DNA from: Paracoccus homiensis
Lineage (GTDB): Bacteria; Pseudomonadota; Alphaproteobacteria; Rhodobacterales; Rhodobacteraceae
DNA: 64,000 nt
Direction: 5' to 3'
NCBI RefSeq assembly: GCF_900111675.1
Contig: NZ_FOHO01000003.1
Span: 310,001-374,000 of the forward strand
The notes beneath the pieces are model-generated. The model had not been told where the DNA came from. It searched no databases and worked only from the letters and a program-made list of their open reading frames with translations. The translations under genes were made by a program, and so were the position numbers. This document shows positions 46,254 through 57,138 of the stretch, in pieces (position 1 is the first letter of the stretch; each line of letters begins with the position of its first letter).

Positions 46254-46780
46254 GTCGTCTTTCCTCCTGTTGACGAATCTTCGGTTAGTGCCAGCCGCGA
46301 CACCGCGGTCTGGATGATCTGTTCGGGCGTCATCTCGACGCTGATCCACAGCGCGTGTTCGGCCTGCGCATCGGGGGGCTGCAGCGCCGCAAGCTGGCTG
46401 TCGATCAGGCTGACGGGCATGTAATGGTCCTTGCGGGCATTCATGCGGGCGGCGATCAGGTCACGATCACCGTTCAGAAACACGATGTCCAGCGGGCCGG
46501 TGCGCGCGCGCAGGCGGTCGCGATGGGCAAGGCCAAGCGCCGAGCAGGCCAGAACGGCGCGGCCCTGTGTCTGGTTGACCGCATCGCCCAGCCGATCCAG
46601 CCAGCCCCAGCGCATGTCGTCGGTCAGCGGCTTGCCCGCCGCCATCCATGCCACCGCCTCGGGGGAATGATAGCTGTCGGCCTCGATGAAGGATGCGCCC
46701 AGAGATGCGGCAATGGCCTGCGCGATCGTGGATTTGCCCACGCCACAGATCCCCATGACGAGAATTGGCCGGTCGCTCAT
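46250..46780 (-). CDS. gntK: Gluconokinase
   Basis: GntK phosphorylates gluconate to 6-phosphogluconate. The 176-residue protein has the P loop GICGVGKST near residue 10 and the family segment ADSYHSPEAVAWMAAGKPLTDDMRW near residue 36. It is first in the operon gntK-dctP-dctQ-dctM and divergent from the LacI regulator. The start ATG 46780 follows GGGAGGAGAC. Confidence 0.93.
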   Translation of the reverse strand: MSDRPILVMGICGVGKSTIAQAIAASLGASFIEADSYHSPEAVAWMAAGKPLTDDMRWGWLDRLGDAVNQTQGRAVLACSALGLAHRDRLRARTGPLDIVFLNGDRDLIAARMNARKDHYMPVSLIDSQLAALQPPDAQAEHALWISVEMTPEQIIQTAVSRLALTEDSSTGGKTT

Positions 46781-46804
46781 CTGAACTGTCTCCTCCCTTT
46801 CGGA

Positions 46805-46840
46805 TTGACACATCATGATGACAGCGCTGTCATTCGTCAA
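46805..46840. promoter_or_regulatory. Divergent promoters overlapping a LacI-type operator
   Basis: The exact palindrome ATGACAGC-GCTGTCAT (46818-46833) lies between gntK and the LacI gene. Plus strand: TTGACA (46805-46810), 17 bp, TGTCAT (46828-46833). Minus strand: TTGACG (46840-46835), 17 bp, CATGAT (46817-46812). One bound repressor would cover both promoters, so gluconate operon and regulator would be controlled together. Confidence 0.75.
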
Positions 46841-46881
46841 CCGTCTTTCCTTTCCCAATGATCTGCGCAATCATCAAGATC

Positions 46882-47904
46882 ATGCAGAAAAACCAGAAAA
46901 TCACATTGGCGGATGTTGCAGAGGCTGCGAATGTTAGCCCTATCACGGTGTCGCGGGCACTGCGCAGTCCCGACAAGGTGTCGCCCAAGGCGCGGGATCG
47001 AATCGAACGCGCCATCGCCCAGCTTGGCTATGTGCCGAACCCGGCGGCGCGGGCGCTGGCTTCGGGGCGGACCGATGTCATCGGGGTCATCATTCCTTCG
47101 GTGTCGAACAATGTGTTCGCCGAGGTGATGCGCGGGATGTATGACGCGCTGTCGGGCAGCGGCCTGACTGTGCAGCTGGCGACGACCGGATATTCGCCCC
47201 TGGCCGAGGAACATCTGATCCGGGTGTTTCTGACGCAGCAGCCCTCGGGCCTGATACTGGCGGGGCATGATCAATCGCCCGCCGCCCGCGATCTGCTGGC
47301 CCGGGCGAACTGTCCCATCGTGCAGGTGATGGAGGTGGGGCCGAAGCCCATCGATGTCGCGGTCGGCCTGTCGCATCACGATGGGGCATTTCTGGCCGCG
47401 CGGCACCTGATCGAACGCGGCTACCGCGCCCCGGCATTTCTGGGCGCGCAGATGGATCCGCGCAGTCAGCGGCGACTTGCCGGGTTTCGCGCCGCAATGC
47501 GCGAGGCGGGCCTGGCCGAGGTCACGCAGGTCGTCACCACGCCGGAACCGTCCTCGGTCAGCATGGGGTGCCGGTTGTTCGCGGATCTGATCGCGCACCA
47601 TCCGCAGATCGACGCCGTGCTGTGCAACAATGACGACCTTGCGCTGGGTGTCCTGTTCGAGGCGCAGCGCCGCAACCTGTCGATCCCGGACAGGTTGGGG
47701 ATCTGCGGCTTCAACGACCTGGAAATGATGGAGGCCGCGCAGCCGCCGATCACCTCGGTCCAGACGGATCGCTATGGCATGGGACAGCTGGCGATCGCGC
47801 AGATCCGCGACCGGTTGGAGGGCAGGGGGCACCCGGCGGGCACCTCGATCGACCTTGGCTTTGCCTTGCAGATCCGTGACAGCACGGGGGGTTGGCGCGG
47901 CTAG
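46882..47904 (+). CDS. LacI-family regulator, GntR type
   Basis: This 340-residue repressor has an N-terminal HTH (ITLADVAEAANVSPITVSRALR, residues 7-28) and a periplasmic-binding-protein-like sugar domain. It is divergent from the gluconate genes, and the operator palindrome between them has the central CG expected for LacI proteins. The likely effector is gluconate or a phosphorylated derivative. The start ATG 46882 was preferred to an upstream ATG at 46858. Confidence 0.9.
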   Translation: MQKNQKITLADVAEAANVSPITVSRALRSPDKVSPKARDRIERAIAQLGYVPNPAARALASGRTDVIGVIIPSVSNNVFAEVMRGMYDALSGSGLTVQLATTGYSPLAEEHLIRVFLTQQPSGLILAGHDQSPAARDLLARANCPIVQVMEVGPKPIDVAVGLSHHDGAFLAARHLIERGYRAPAFLGAQMDPRSQRRLAGFRAAMREAGLAEVTQVVTTPEPSSVSMGCRLFADLIAHHPQIDAVLCNNDDLALGVLFEAQRRNLSIPDRLGICGFNDLEMMEAAQPPITSVQTDRYGMGQLAIAQIRDRLEGRGHPAGTSIDLGFALQIRDSTGGWRG

Positions 47905-47915
47905 GCCGCGCCAAC
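47891..47915 (+). other. Perfect hairpin with the LacI stop codon as its loop
   Basis: GTTGGCGCGGC (47891-47901) and GCCGCGCCAAC (47905-47915) form an exact 11-bp stem, and the loop TAG is the stop codon of the LacI-family gene. No U tract follows. It may terminate or stabilise the mRNA between this gene and the convergent tpiA. Confidence 0.65.
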
Positions 47916-47919
47916 GGCC

Positions 47920-48666
47920 CTAGTTCGCGGCATCCAGCGCGGTGACGATGCCTGCGAAATCGGCGGCCTTCAGGCTGGCGCCGCCAACCAGCGCACCATC
48001 GACATTGGCAATCGCAAAGATCTCGGCGGCATTTCCGGGTTTCACGCTGCCGCCATACAGCAGGCTGCAATCACCCGCGCCCGCCATGTGCCCAGTCAGG
48101 CGGTCGCGCATGAAATCATGGACTTCGGCGATCTGGTCCAGGGTCGGCGTGCGGCCCGTGCCGATGGCCCAGACGGGTTCATAGGCGATGACGGTATTCG
48201 CGGCATCAGCCCCTGCGGGGATCGAACCGGCAAGCTGGGTCCCGATCACGTCCAGCGTGCTGCCTGCATCGCGTTCGGCCTCGGTCTCGCCGACGCAGAT
48301 GATGGCAATCAGCCCGACGGCATGGGCGGCCGCAGCCTTGGCCGCGACCTGCGCATCGGTTTCGCCGTGATCCGCACGGCGTTCGGAATGACCAAGGATG
48401 ACATAGGTGGCGCCCGCGTCCTTCAGCTGCGCGGCAGCGATATCGCCGGTATGTGCGCCCGCAGCATTGGCGTGGCAATCCTGACCGCCCACCGCGATCA
48501 TGTCACCGGCCCGCGCGGCCATCGGATGCAGCAGGACCGCGGGCGGGCAGATCAACACGTCGCATGCGGGGGCGGGGCAGGCCGCGCGCAATTCGTCGAT
48601 TTGGTCCAGCGCGGCCAGATTTCCGTTCATCTTCCAGTTGCCGGCGGCAAGTTTGCGTGGTGCCAT
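47920..48666 (-). CDS. tpiA: Triosephosphate isomerase
   Basis: TpiA interconverts dihydroxyacetone phosphate and glyceraldehyde 3-phosphate. The 248-residue TIM barrel has GNWKMNG near the start, the catalytic His in LGHSERR near residue 92 and the catalytic Glu in [11 protein letters not shown] near residue 165. Two ATG codons are adjacent; the second (48666) has better spacing from AGGAGG. The stop is 16 bp from the convergent LacI gene. Confidence 0.95.
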   Translation of the reverse strand: MAPRKLAAGNWKMNGNLAALDQIDELRAACPAPACDVLICPPAVLLHPMAARAGDMIAVGGQDCHANAAGAHTGDIAAAQLKDAGATYVILGHSERRADHGETDAQVAAKAAAAHAVGLIAIICVGETEAERDAGSTLDVIGTQLAGSIPAGADAANTVIAYEPVWAIGTGRTPTLDQIAEVHDFMRDRLTGHMAGAGDCSLLYGGSVKPGNAAEIFAIANVDGALVGGASLKAADFAGIVTALDAAN

Positions 48667-48745
48667 CATGTCCTCCTGTAGCTGCGAAAGGCTTAGGAGG
48701 AACGGAGCCCATGTGCAATCGCCCAAGGCAGGGCGATGGGCGCGA

Positions 48746-49117
48746 CTAGCTGGTGGTGCGCGCGCCTTCCAGCGGTTCGAACCGGACCGATTCCCCGCAG
48801 CCGCAGGCATCGGTGACATTCGGGTTGCGGAACTTGAAACCGCTTTCGATCAGGCCCGTTTCATAGTCGATCTGCGTGCCGAAAAGGAACATCTGCGCCA
48901 TCGGTGCGATCATCACGCGGGCGTCACCCTGTTCGATGACCTCTTCGTTGGAATCCGGCGTTTCCGCCAGCTCCATCGTGTATTCCATGCCCGCGCAGCC
49001 GCCCTTCTTCAGCCCGATGCGCAGGCCATAGGCGTTCTTGCCGGCCATCAGCTTGGCGATCTGACGCTCGGCCGCGGGGGTGATGGTGACGGGCGCGCTG
49101 CCCGGAACAGAAAACAT
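48746..49117 (-). CDS. HesB/IscA-type iron-sulfur assembly protein
   Basis: This 123-residue A-type carrier delivers Fe-S clusters to apoproteins. The three expected Cys are present: GGCAG near residue 41 and the CGCGES pair near residue 108. It lies between tpiA and the SufT-like gene on the minus strand, close enough to be cotranscribed. ErpA and SufA cannot be separated on sequence alone. Confidence 0.88.
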   Translation of the reverse strand: MFSVPGSAPVTITPAAERQIAKLMAGKNAYGLRIGLKKGGCAGMEYTMELAETPDSNEEVIEQGDARVMIAPMAQMFLFGTQIDYETGLIESGFKFRNPNVTDACGCGESVRFEPLEGARTTS

Positions 49118-49194
49118 GGCGAACCTTCGTGTCTTGGTGTCAACCAGATATAAGAAGCATGGGCGCGCGGCTCAAGTCGGGCCGCGCGACGGGC

Positions 49195-49551
49195 TTACAT
49201 GAAGCCCAGTTCCAGACGGGCTTCGTCCGACATCATGTCCATGCCCCATTGCGGCTGGAAGGTCATCTCGACATCGACCTGCTTCACGCCGCCCAGGGGT
49301 TCGATCGCGTCCGCGACCCAGCCCGGCATCTCGCCCGCGACGGGACAGCCGGGGGCGGTCAGCGTCATGATGACACGCACCTCGTTCTGGTCGTTGATCT
49401 CGATCGTGTAGATCAGCCCCAGGTCATAGATATTCACCGGGATTTCCGGGTCATAGACCGTCTTGCAGGCCTCGACGACCGACTCGTAGAGGGGGTGTTC
49501 GGTGCTTGAAGGCGCGATCAGCGGCGCACCTTCCATCAACGGCTCTGTCAT
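49195..49551 (-). CDS. SUF system assembly protein, SufT/DUF59 type
   Basis: This 118-residue MIP18/DUF59 protein has the family motif DPEIPVNIYDLGLIY near residue 34 and a single Cys in TAPGCPVAGEMP near residue 68. It helps assemble Fe-S clusters. It lies upstream of the A-type carrier gene, so both probably act in one pathway. The rest of the suf genes are not in this window. Confidence 0.88.
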   Translation of the reverse strand: MTEPLMEGAPLIAPSSTEHPLYESVVEACKTVYDPEIPVNIYDLGLIYTIEINDQNEVRVIMTLTAPGCPVAGEMPGWVADAIEPLGGVKQVDVEMTFQPQWGMDMMSDEARLELGFM

Positions 49552-49663
49552 GGCGTGTTCCTGTCAATTCCGACCAAAGATATAGGGCACGGACCAGCGC
49601 GGGTCCAGAGTAGCCCCGCAGCCCGGTTCGCCGCGCGTTGCGAATTCCCCGCCGATTGGCTAA

Positions 49664-50827
<1,164 letters not shown>

Positions 50828-50914
50828 GTCCCGCGCGGCGGGGGCTTTCCATCGTGGCACAATCGCTTTAAGTCACGAATTTGGCGGACGAACCGCCCGT
50901 GAAGAAAGTTGCCC

Positions 50915-52096
50915 ATGAGCCAAGATATAACAACGATTACGCAGACCGAGGAACTTGCCCGGTTCTGCGAGGCGGCCAAGGCCGCCCCTTATGTCACCGT
51001 CGATACCGAATTCCTGCGCGAGCGGACCTATTGGTCCAAGCTGTGCCTGATTCAGCTGGCCATCCCGCCGGCGTCCAGCGCCAAGGAACCCGGCGGTCAG
51101 GCCGTGCTGGTGGATCCGCTGGCCGATGGCCTGTCGCTGGAACCGCTTTACGATCTGTTCCGCCACAAGGACACGGTGAAGGTGTTTCACGCCGCGCGGC
51201 AGGATCTGGAGATTTTCTTCCACGACGCCAAGCTGTTTCCCGAACCCTTGTTCGACACGCAGGTCGCGGCGATGGTCTGCGGCTTTGGCGAGCAGGTCGG
51301 CTATGAAACGCTGGTTCGCAAGATCGCCAAGGCCAATCTGGACAAGTCGTCGCGCTTTACCGACTGGTCGCGCAGGCCGCTGTCGGATGCGCAGAAAGCC
51401 TATGCGCTGGCCGATGTGACGCATCTGCGGGTGATCTACGAATTTCTGGCCGAACAGCTGCGCAAGAATGACCGCGAAAGCTGGCTGGTCGAAGAGGTCG
51501 GCGTTCTGGAAGACCCCGAGACCTATATCAATCGCCCCGAAGAGGCCTGGCTGAAGGTGCGTACGCGCACCAATTCGCCCCGGTTCCTGGCCATCCTGCG
51601 CGAGCTTGCCAAGTTCCGCGAAGCCTATGCCCAGGCACGCGACATCCCCCGGTCGCGCGTGTTCAAGGATGACGCGATGATCGAGATCGCCTCGACCAAA
51701 CCCGCGACCGAGGCCGATCTGGGCCGGTCGCGCCTGTTGCTGCGCGAGGCCCGCAAGGGCGATATCGCCGCCGGGATCATCGCCGCCGTGAAGGCCGGGT
51801 TGGAAGCCAAGGATCTTCCGCAGCCCAAGAAGGACGAACCCGGCAAGCCCGGCAATGCCGCGCTGTCGGATCTGTTGCGCGTGCTATTGAAGGCCAAGGC
51901 CGACGCGGCGGGGGTGGCGCCCAAGCTGATCGCGGCCTCGTCGGATCTTGATGCGATCGCCACGGGCGAGCGTGATCTGCCGGCGCTGCATGGCTGGCGG
52001 GCCGAGGTGTTCGGCCGCGACGCGCTGCGGCTTGCGGCGGGTGAGATCGCGCTATCGGCCGAAAACGGCGCCGTGCGCGTCGTTCCGGCGCGGTGA
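50915..52096 (+). CDS. rnd: Ribonuclease D
   Basis: This 393-residue DEDD exonuclease trims tRNA 3' ends. The motifs are VDTEFLRERT near residue 28, AARQDLEIF near residue 90 and YALADVTHLR near residue 160. An HRDC-like region follows at about 210-290. The ATG 50915 was chosen over a TTG two codons upstream. It is followed after 4 bp by the acetyltransferase gene. Confidence 0.9.
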   Translation: MSQDITTITQTEELARFCEAAKAAPYVTVDTEFLRERTYWSKLCLIQLAIPPASSAKEPGGQAVLVDPLADGLSLEPLYDLFRHKDTVKVFHAARQDLEIFFHDAKLFPEPLFDTQVAAMVCGFGEQVGYETLVRKIAKANLDKSSRFTDWSRRPLSDAQKAYALADVTHLRVIYEFLAEQLRKNDRESWLVEEVGVLEDPETYINRPEEAWLKVRTRTNSPRFLAILRELAKFREAYAQARDIPRSRVFKDDAMIEIASTKPATEADLGRSRLLLREARKGDIAAGIIAAVKAGLEAKDLPQPKKDEPGKPGNAALSDLLRVLLKAKADAAGVAPKLIAASSDLDAIATGERDLPALHGWRAEVFGRDALRLAAGEIALSAENGAVRVVPAR

Positions 52097-52100
52097 TCCG

Positions 52101-53087
52101 ATGCGGGATAGGATCAGCCTGGGCCGACCCTATCCCGACGATATCGACAGCATTGTCGCCGCCATGCGCGATCCGGATGTCAGCGGCTGGCTGACCTCGG
52201 TTCCCGCAGGTTATGGCCCCGATGACGCGGCGCAGTTCATTGCCGTGGCGGGGGCCGATGAATATGCGATCCGCGTCGATGGCGATCTGGCGGGGATGCT
52301 GCGCGCGGGATCTAGTTTCGGCATCTGGGTCATGCCCGGCTATCAGCGCAGCGGTGTCGGGCTGCGGGCCTCGGTTCTGGGGTTAAGCCGCTATTTCCGC
52401 GACAGCGGCGCGGCGCATGTCCGCGCGGTCTATCTTGACGGCAATCACCGCAGCGCCGCCCTGCTGGCGCGACTGGGCTTTCAGGACCGGGGCGCGACGC
52501 GAACCTGGTCGCGGGCACGGCAGGCCGATCTGCCGGGGCGCAGCCTGCGCCTGTCGCGTGCCGATTTCGAGGCGCGTCACCAGATGCGGCTGATCACGCC
52601 GCGGCTGGTGATCGACGGCTATCGCGATGCCGATGCGCCCGCGCTTCACGGCATCGTCACACGACCCGCAGTTGCGCGCATGTTGCAGCGATTTCGCCCC
52701 GACATGACGGTTGCCGAAGTCGCGGCATTGTTCACGGCAGAGGCGCTGTGGCCGCCGCTGCGACTGGTCGCGCGTTATCGCGGGCAGGTGATCGGATCAG
52801 TTGGCGTGACCGACGATCCCGTGCCGGCGCTGCGCTATTTCATCGACCCGGACCATGCCGAGCAGGGCTTGGGGCAGGAAATGGTCGGGGCGTTCCTGTC
52901 GGAATATGTCGCGCGTTTTGATCCGCCGGCGTTTCAGGCAGAGGTGTTCGATGACAACCCGGCCTCGATGCTGATTCTGCGCAATCTGGGCTTTCAGCGC
53001 AGCGACGATGTCAGCCGCCGTTCGCCCGGTCGCGACGGCGAGATCCCTGCGGGCGTGTTCCACTGGCGGCGCAGGGGTGGCGCCTAG
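52101..53087 (+). CDS. Double GNAT N-acetyltransferase
   Basis: This 328-residue protein contains two GNAT folds in tandem. In each the acetyl-CoA region is partly visible: WVMPGYQRSGVGLRAS near residue 78 in the first and FIDPDHAEQGLGQEM near residue 250 in the second. The substrate is unknown. Its TAG stop lies in the palindrome CTAG that also gives the stop of the convergent PAS gene. The gene follows rnd by 4 bp. Confidence 0.82.
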   Translation: MRDRISLGRPYPDDIDSIVAAMRDPDVSGWLTSVPAGYGPDDAAQFIAVAGADEYAIRVDGDLAGMLRAGSSFGIWVMPGYQRSGVGLRASVLGLSRYFRDSGAAHVRAVYLDGNHRSAALLARLGFQDRGATRTWSRARQADLPGRSLRLSRADFEARHQMRLITPRLVIDGYRDADAPALHGIVTRPAVARMLQRFRPDMTVAEVAALFTAEALWPPLRLVARYRGQVIGSVGVTDDPVPALRYFIDPDHAEQGLGQEMVGAFLSEYVARFDPPAFQAEVFDDNPASMLILRNLGFQRSDDVSRRSPGRDGEIPAGVFHWRRRGGA

Positions 53088-53827
53088 CTGTCGCTGCCGG
53101 AAATCACGCGAAAGCTGGCGCGGCGGGCTTCGGGTGTGTCGGGGGCCTGCGGCTTGGGCGTGCCGGGCTCTGCCGGGCGAAACCTGGCGCGTGGCGGTTC
53201 GGCAAAGCCCGCCGCCGAGGGCGAGGGCTGCATCGCGACGGCGCCGTCAAAGACCGGGCTGACGCGATCGTCGGTGATGTCGAAACGGCGCGGGGCCGCG
53301 CCCAGATCACCGCGCGTGACCAGACAGCCAAGCGCCCGGTTCACATCGCCCAGATCGGATTTCAGCGGCAACAGCAGCAGGCGCGCCGACAGTTCCGGGC
53401 GGGCGTAATCGGCGGGGGCATACAGCCAGAATTCTGCGATCTGCGGGGCCTTGAACACGGTTTCCAGCACATCGGAAAAGCGCCCGCGCGACGGGGCGCT
53501 GATGACCGAACACATCGGCATGCCGCGGACTTCCATGCCCATCAGGTCGATCAGATGCTGACCGGCAAGCCGGAAACGCGCCGCGCCGGGGGCGATGCGT
53601 TCAAGGATGAAGGAATAGTCAAGAATGCGGCGGATGCCCTGTGGTGCGACATCCGATCTTGCGGGGACTGAACGGCCCTGACGCAGAGATTGCCAGTACT
53701 CGCGCATTTCCAGCAGCAGGTGATCGGGCTGGGCGCGTTCGCTGCTGGCCAGTGAAATCAGACGCCCCGCCGGTTTGTCGCGCGGCGGCTCTGACTGCTG
53801 AGCGTCGAATTTTTCCTGATCAGACAC
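53084..53827 (-). CDS. PAS_5-family protein
   Basis: This 247-residue cytoplasmic protein has a PAS-like domain of the PAS_5 family ([18 protein letters not shown] near residue 65) and a Pro/Ala-rich C terminus. No output domain is visible, so it is an adaptor or sensor of unknown partner. The start is probably GTG 53827, eight bases after AAGGG on the minus strand; a TTG at 53854 would add nine residues. A perfect hairpin covers the ribosome binding site. Confidence 0.75.
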   Translation of the reverse strand: MSDQEKFDAQQSEPPRDKPAGRLISLASSERAQPDHLLLEMREYWQSLRQGRSVPARSDVAPQGIRRILDYSFILERIAPGAARFRLAGQHLIDLMGMEVRGMPMCSVISAPSRGRFSDVLETVFKAPQIAEFWLYAPADYARPELSARLLLLPLKSDLGDVNRALGCLVTRGDLGAAPRRFDITDDRVSPVFDGAVAMQPSPSAAGFAEPPRARFRPAEPGTPKPQAPDTPEARRASFRVISGSDS

Positions 53828-53831
53828 GATT

Positions 53832-53862
53832 CCATCCCTTACCGAAAGCGCCAAAGGGATGG
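53832..53862 (-). promoter_or_regulatory. Hairpin covering the ribosome binding site of the PAS gene
   Basis: A perfect 9-bp inverted repeat (CCATCCCTT at 53832-53840 and AAGGGATGG at 53854-53862 on the plus strand) encloses a 13-nt loop. In the minus-strand transcript, AAGGG from this stem is the ribosome binding site of the GTG start at 53827. Folding would hide it, so it may be a translational switch or thermosensor. Confidence 0.55.
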
Positions 53863-54060
53863 TTCACCACACGCATCCGGGCGTTAATTGGTGAGACAAA
53901 CATACAGTCAGACAGCGCCTGTGCCGAGTCGTTTCCTAACAATTGGTTAAGTTCATCTTGTGGTTGTGTATCGCGGGCGCCGGGGGCAGATGCGGGCTTG
54001 ACCCCTTGGCGTCGCTGGTCCATCCCGACGCGCAGGCAAGATTACGAAAGAAGGTGCCCC

Positions 54061-54693
54061 ATGGATCGGACCGGGCTGCTGATCATTCTGTCCTCCCCGT
54101 CGGGGGCCGGCAAGTCCACCCTGGCGCGTCGATTGATGGATTGGGATCCAAGCCTGCGCTTTTCCGTCTCGGCCACGACCCGCGCCCCCCGCTCGGGCGA
54201 GGTCGAGGGTGAGCATTACTATTTCACCAGTGTCGATCAGTTCCGCGCCATGGTCGCCCAGGATCAGATGCTGGAACATGCCGAGGTCTTCGGCAATTAC
54301 TATGGCAGCCCGCGCGGACCGGTGGAAACCGCGATGCGCGAGGGGCGAGATACGCTGTTCGACGTGGACTGGCAGGGCGGGCAGCAGATCCGTGCCTCGG
54401 CGCTTGGGGGACATGTAGTGTCGATCTTTGTGCTGCCGCCGTCGCTGCCGGAACTGGAACGCCGCCTGCGCGGGCGCGGACAGGACAGCGAAGAGGTGAT
54501 CGCGGGGCGCATGCTGAAAAGCCGGGCCGAGATCAGTCACTGGGCCGAATACGATTATGTGCTGGTCAATGACGATCTGGACGAAACCGAGGCCAAGCTG
54601 CGCGCCATCCTGACGGCCGAACGGCTGCGCCGCGACCGGCAGGGCGGTCTGGGTGCCTTTGTGAAGGATCTGATGGCCGAGGAAACGGCATGA
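54061..54693 (+). CDS. gmk: Guanylate kinase
   Basis: Gmk phosphorylates GMP and dGMP to the diphosphates. The 210-residue protein shows the P loop [10 protein letters not shown] near residue 12, the GMP-binding [12 protein letters not shown] near residue 37 and VFGNYYGSP near residue 76. The start ATG 54061 follows AAGAAGGTG; a longer upstream frame has no ribosome binding site. The stop overlaps the carbonic anhydrase gene by ATGA. Confidence 0.94.
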   Translation: MDRTGLLIILSSPSGAGKSTLARRLMDWDPSLRFSVSATTRAPRSGEVEGEHYYFTSVDQFRAMVAQDQMLEHAEVFGNYYGSPRGPVETAMREGRDTLFDVDWQGGQQIRASALGGHVVSIFVLPPSLPELERRLRGRGQDSEEVIAGRMLKSRAEISHWAEYDYVLVNDDLDETEAKLRAILTAERLRRDRQGGLGAFVKDLMAEETA

Positions 54694-55211
54694 TCTGGGA
54701 ACTGGACGGGGTCGCGCCCGACATCGCCGGTTCCGCCTGGGTGGCGCCGGATGCGCAGGTGATGGGGCGTGTGACGCTGAAACCCGGCAGCTCGGTCTGG
54801 TGGGGGGCGGTGCTGCGCGGCGACAACGAGGAAATCCGTCTGGGCCAGGGCAGCAACCTGCAAGACCTGTGCGTCTGTCACACCGATCCGGGGCATCCGC
54901 TGATCATCGGGCGCAACTGTACCATCGGCCATCGGGCGATCCTGCATGGGTGCCAGATCGGCGACGGTGCGCTGGTCGGCATGGGGGCCACGATCCTGAA
55001 TGGTGCGCGTATCGGGGCCGGTGCGCTGATCGGGGCCGGCGCATTGATCGCGGAGGGCAAGGAAATTCCGCCCGGTGCGCTGGTCATGGGCGCCCCCGGC
55101 AAGGTCGTCCGGCAACTTGACGAAGCCGCGCAACGGAACCTTCTGGCCTCGGCCGAGCGGTATCGCGCGAATGCGGCGCGGTTCCGGGCAGGGTTACGGC
55201 GGGTCGAATGA
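54690..55211 (+). CDS. Gamma-class carbonic anhydrase family protein
   Basis: This 173-residue left-handed beta-helix protein has hexapeptide repeats and the metal-ligand histidines VCHTDPGHP near residue 65 and IGHRAILHG near residue 89. It is coupled to gmk and to the following kinase gene by ATGA overlaps. Enzyme activity is likely but not certain, since some gamma-class homologues are inactive. Confidence 0.86.
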   Translation: MIWELDGVAPDIAGSAWVAPDAQVMGRVTLKPGSSVWWGAVLRGDNEEIRLGQGSNLQDLCVCHTDPGHPLIIGRNCTIGHRAILHGCQIGDGALVGMGATILNGARIGAGALIGAGALIAEGKEIPPGALVMGAPGKVVRQLDEAAQRNLLASAERYRANAARFRAGLRRVE

Positions 55212-56317
55212 AACCGGCGGCACAGCGGCGATTGGCGGGATTTCTGGATGGCGTTCCCATCGCCATGCTGGCTGTGGATCATCATTCGCGCGTCGTCGCC
55301 TCGAATGTGGCGGCACGCAGCCTGTTCGGGATCGATCCGCAGGATCGGCCCTTTGTCACCGTTCTGCGCCATCCTGTCGTCGTTCAGGCCGTCGACTGGG
55401 TGCTGGACCCCGAAAAGAACCGCGCCCCGGTGCCCGATCCGGTGCTGCCGGCGCCGCCCGAAGGCGTCGTCACGCTGCGGGCGAACCTGTCTGCCGATGG
55501 CCGCGATTTCGCGTCCGAGGTGACGGTCGCGCCGCTGCCCTCGGAATTCGGGCGCGGGGCGACGGTGGCCATTCTGGATCATTCGGTCGCGGAAGAGGCC
55601 GAACAGGTCCGCCGCGATTTCGTCGCCAATGTCAGCCATGAACTGAAAACGCCGCTGACCGCGATGACCGGTTTCATCGAAACCCTGCGCGGTCCCGCCC
55701 GCAATGACGCCAAGGCCCGCGACCGCTTTCTTGACATCATGGAAAGCGAGGCTGCGCGCATGAACCGTCTGGTCAGCGATCTTCTGTCGCTGAGCCGCGT
55801 TCAGGCCGAGGAGCGCCGCCGCCCCTCGGGTCGGGTTGATCTGCCGATGCTGCTGCGCGGTGTCGCCGCGACCATGCAGCCCAGTGCAGAAGCCGCCGAT
55901 TGCACGATCGAGACGCTGGGTCTGGACGGATCGCTGACCATTCCGGGCGATGCCGACCAACTGGTGCAGGTATTCCAGAACCTGATCCAGAACGCGCTGA
56001 AATACGGGGCCTCGGGTGGGTTGGTGCGGATCGTGCTGAAGCGCATCGACCACGAACCGCTGCTGCGCGGTCCGGGATGGTCGGCCACGATCGAGGATCG
56101 CGGCGAGGGGATCGACGACATGCATCTGCCGCGCCTGACAGAACGGTTCTACCGTATCGACACCCACCGCTCGCGCGCGCAGGGCGGCACCGGGTTGGGC
56201 CTTGCCATCGTCAAGCATATCGTGAACCGCCATCGCGGCCGGATGCGGATCGAAAGCCGCAAGGGCGAAGGCAGCCGCTTCACCGTCATTCTTCCTGAAG
56301 GGACGAAACGGGGATAG
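55208..56317 (+). CDS. Sensor histidine kinase, PhoR-like
   Basis: This 369-residue kinase has an N-terminal PAS-like region (1-130), the H-box [19 protein letters not shown] near residue 145 and an intact ATPase domain. The latter includes the N box [11 protein letters not shown] near residue 258 and [12 protein letters not shown] near residue 330. No TM helix is visible, so it may be cytoplasmic or membrane-associated. It resembles PhoR of the phosphate regulon, but no pst or pho genes are seen downstream here. Confidence 0.82.
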   Translation: MKPAAQRRLAGFLDGVPIAMLAVDHHSRVVASNVAARSLFGIDPQDRPFVTVLRHPVVVQAVDWVLDPEKNRAPVPDPVLPAPPEGVVTLRANLSADGRDFASEVTVAPLPSEFGRGATVAILDHSVAEEAEQVRRDFVANVSHELKTPLTAMTGFIETLRGPARNDAKARDRFLDIMESEAARMNRLVSDLLSLSRVQAEERRRPSGRVDLPMLLRGVAATMQPSAEAADCTIETLGLDGSLTIPGDADQLVQVFQNLIQNALKYGASGGLVRIVLKRIDHEPLLRGPGWSATIEDRGEGIDDMHLPRLTERFYRIDTHRSRAQGGTGLGLAIVKHIVNRHRGRMRIESRKGEGSRFTVILPEGTKRG

Positions 56318-56377
56318 CCCCTCGCGTCCAAGACTTAGCCTGCCTATATGCAGCCTGCCATCACCAAGGAGCCCTCG

Positions 56378-57133
56378 ATGTCCACCACCCCCGCACATGA
56401 CCCCGCCAAGCTGGCCGCCGCCCGGGCCGCCGTCGCCTTGGTGCAGGATGGAATGAAACTGGGGCTGGGCACCGGCTCGACCGCCAGCATCATGGTCGAG
56501 GTCCTTGCCGAACGCGTCAAGGCCGAAGGGCTGAGCCTGCGTTGTGCCGCGACCTCGAAGGCGACCGCCGATCTGGCAGAAAGCCTTGGCCTGCGGATCG
56601 AATCGCTGGACCAGATCGGCTGGCTGGACATGACCATCGACGGCGCCGACGAGGTCGATCCCGACCTGCATCTGATCAAGGGCGGTGGCGGCGCGCATCT
56701 GCGCGAAAAGATCGTGGCCGCCGCCAGCGACCGCATGGTCGTCATCGCCGATCCGGGCAAGGTGGTGGATCAGCTGGGTCAGTTCCCCTTGCCGGTCGAG
56801 GTGCTGCAATTCGGTTTTGAAACCACCCGCACGCTGATCCGCCGCGCACTGAGCGATCTGGGCCTGGGCGATCACGACGTGCTGCAGCGCCTGAAGGGCG
56901 ATGATTACTGGGTGACGGATGAGGGCAACTGGATCCTGGACCTGCATCTGCAGGCGATCCCCGATGCACCCGCGCTGGCCCATGCGCTGGCGGCGATTCC
57001 GGGCGTCGTGGAACAGGGCCTGTTTCTGGGCATGTGCGAATTGGCGATCATCGGCAAGCCCGACGGCACCGTGGTCAAACTGAACCGGTCCGAAGGGATC
57101 GACGCGGATCTGCTGGCTGGCGAAAGGACCTGA
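56378..57133 (+). CDS. rpiA: Ribose-5-phosphate isomerase A
   Basis: RpiA interconverts ribose 5-phosphate and ribulose 5-phosphate. The 251-residue protein has LGLGTGSTAS near residue 28, DGADEVDPDL near residue 90 and KGGGGAHLREKI near residue 103. The start ATG 56378 follows AAGGAG by six bases; an earlier ATG at 56348 has no such site. The gor gene follows after 5 bp. Confidence 0.94.
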   Translation: MSTTPAHDPAKLAAARAAVALVQDGMKLGLGTGSTASIMVEVLAERVKAEGLSLRCAATSKATADLAESLGLRIESLDQIGWLDMTIDGADEVDPDLHLIKGGGGAHLREKIVAAASDRMVVIADPGKVVDQLGQFPLPVEVLQFGFETTRTLIRRALSDLGLGDHDVLQRLKGDDYWVTDEGNWILDLHLQAIPDAPALAHALAAIPGVVEQGLFLGMCELAIIGKPDGTVVKLNRSEGIDADLLAGERT

Positions 57134-57138
57134 GCGAG

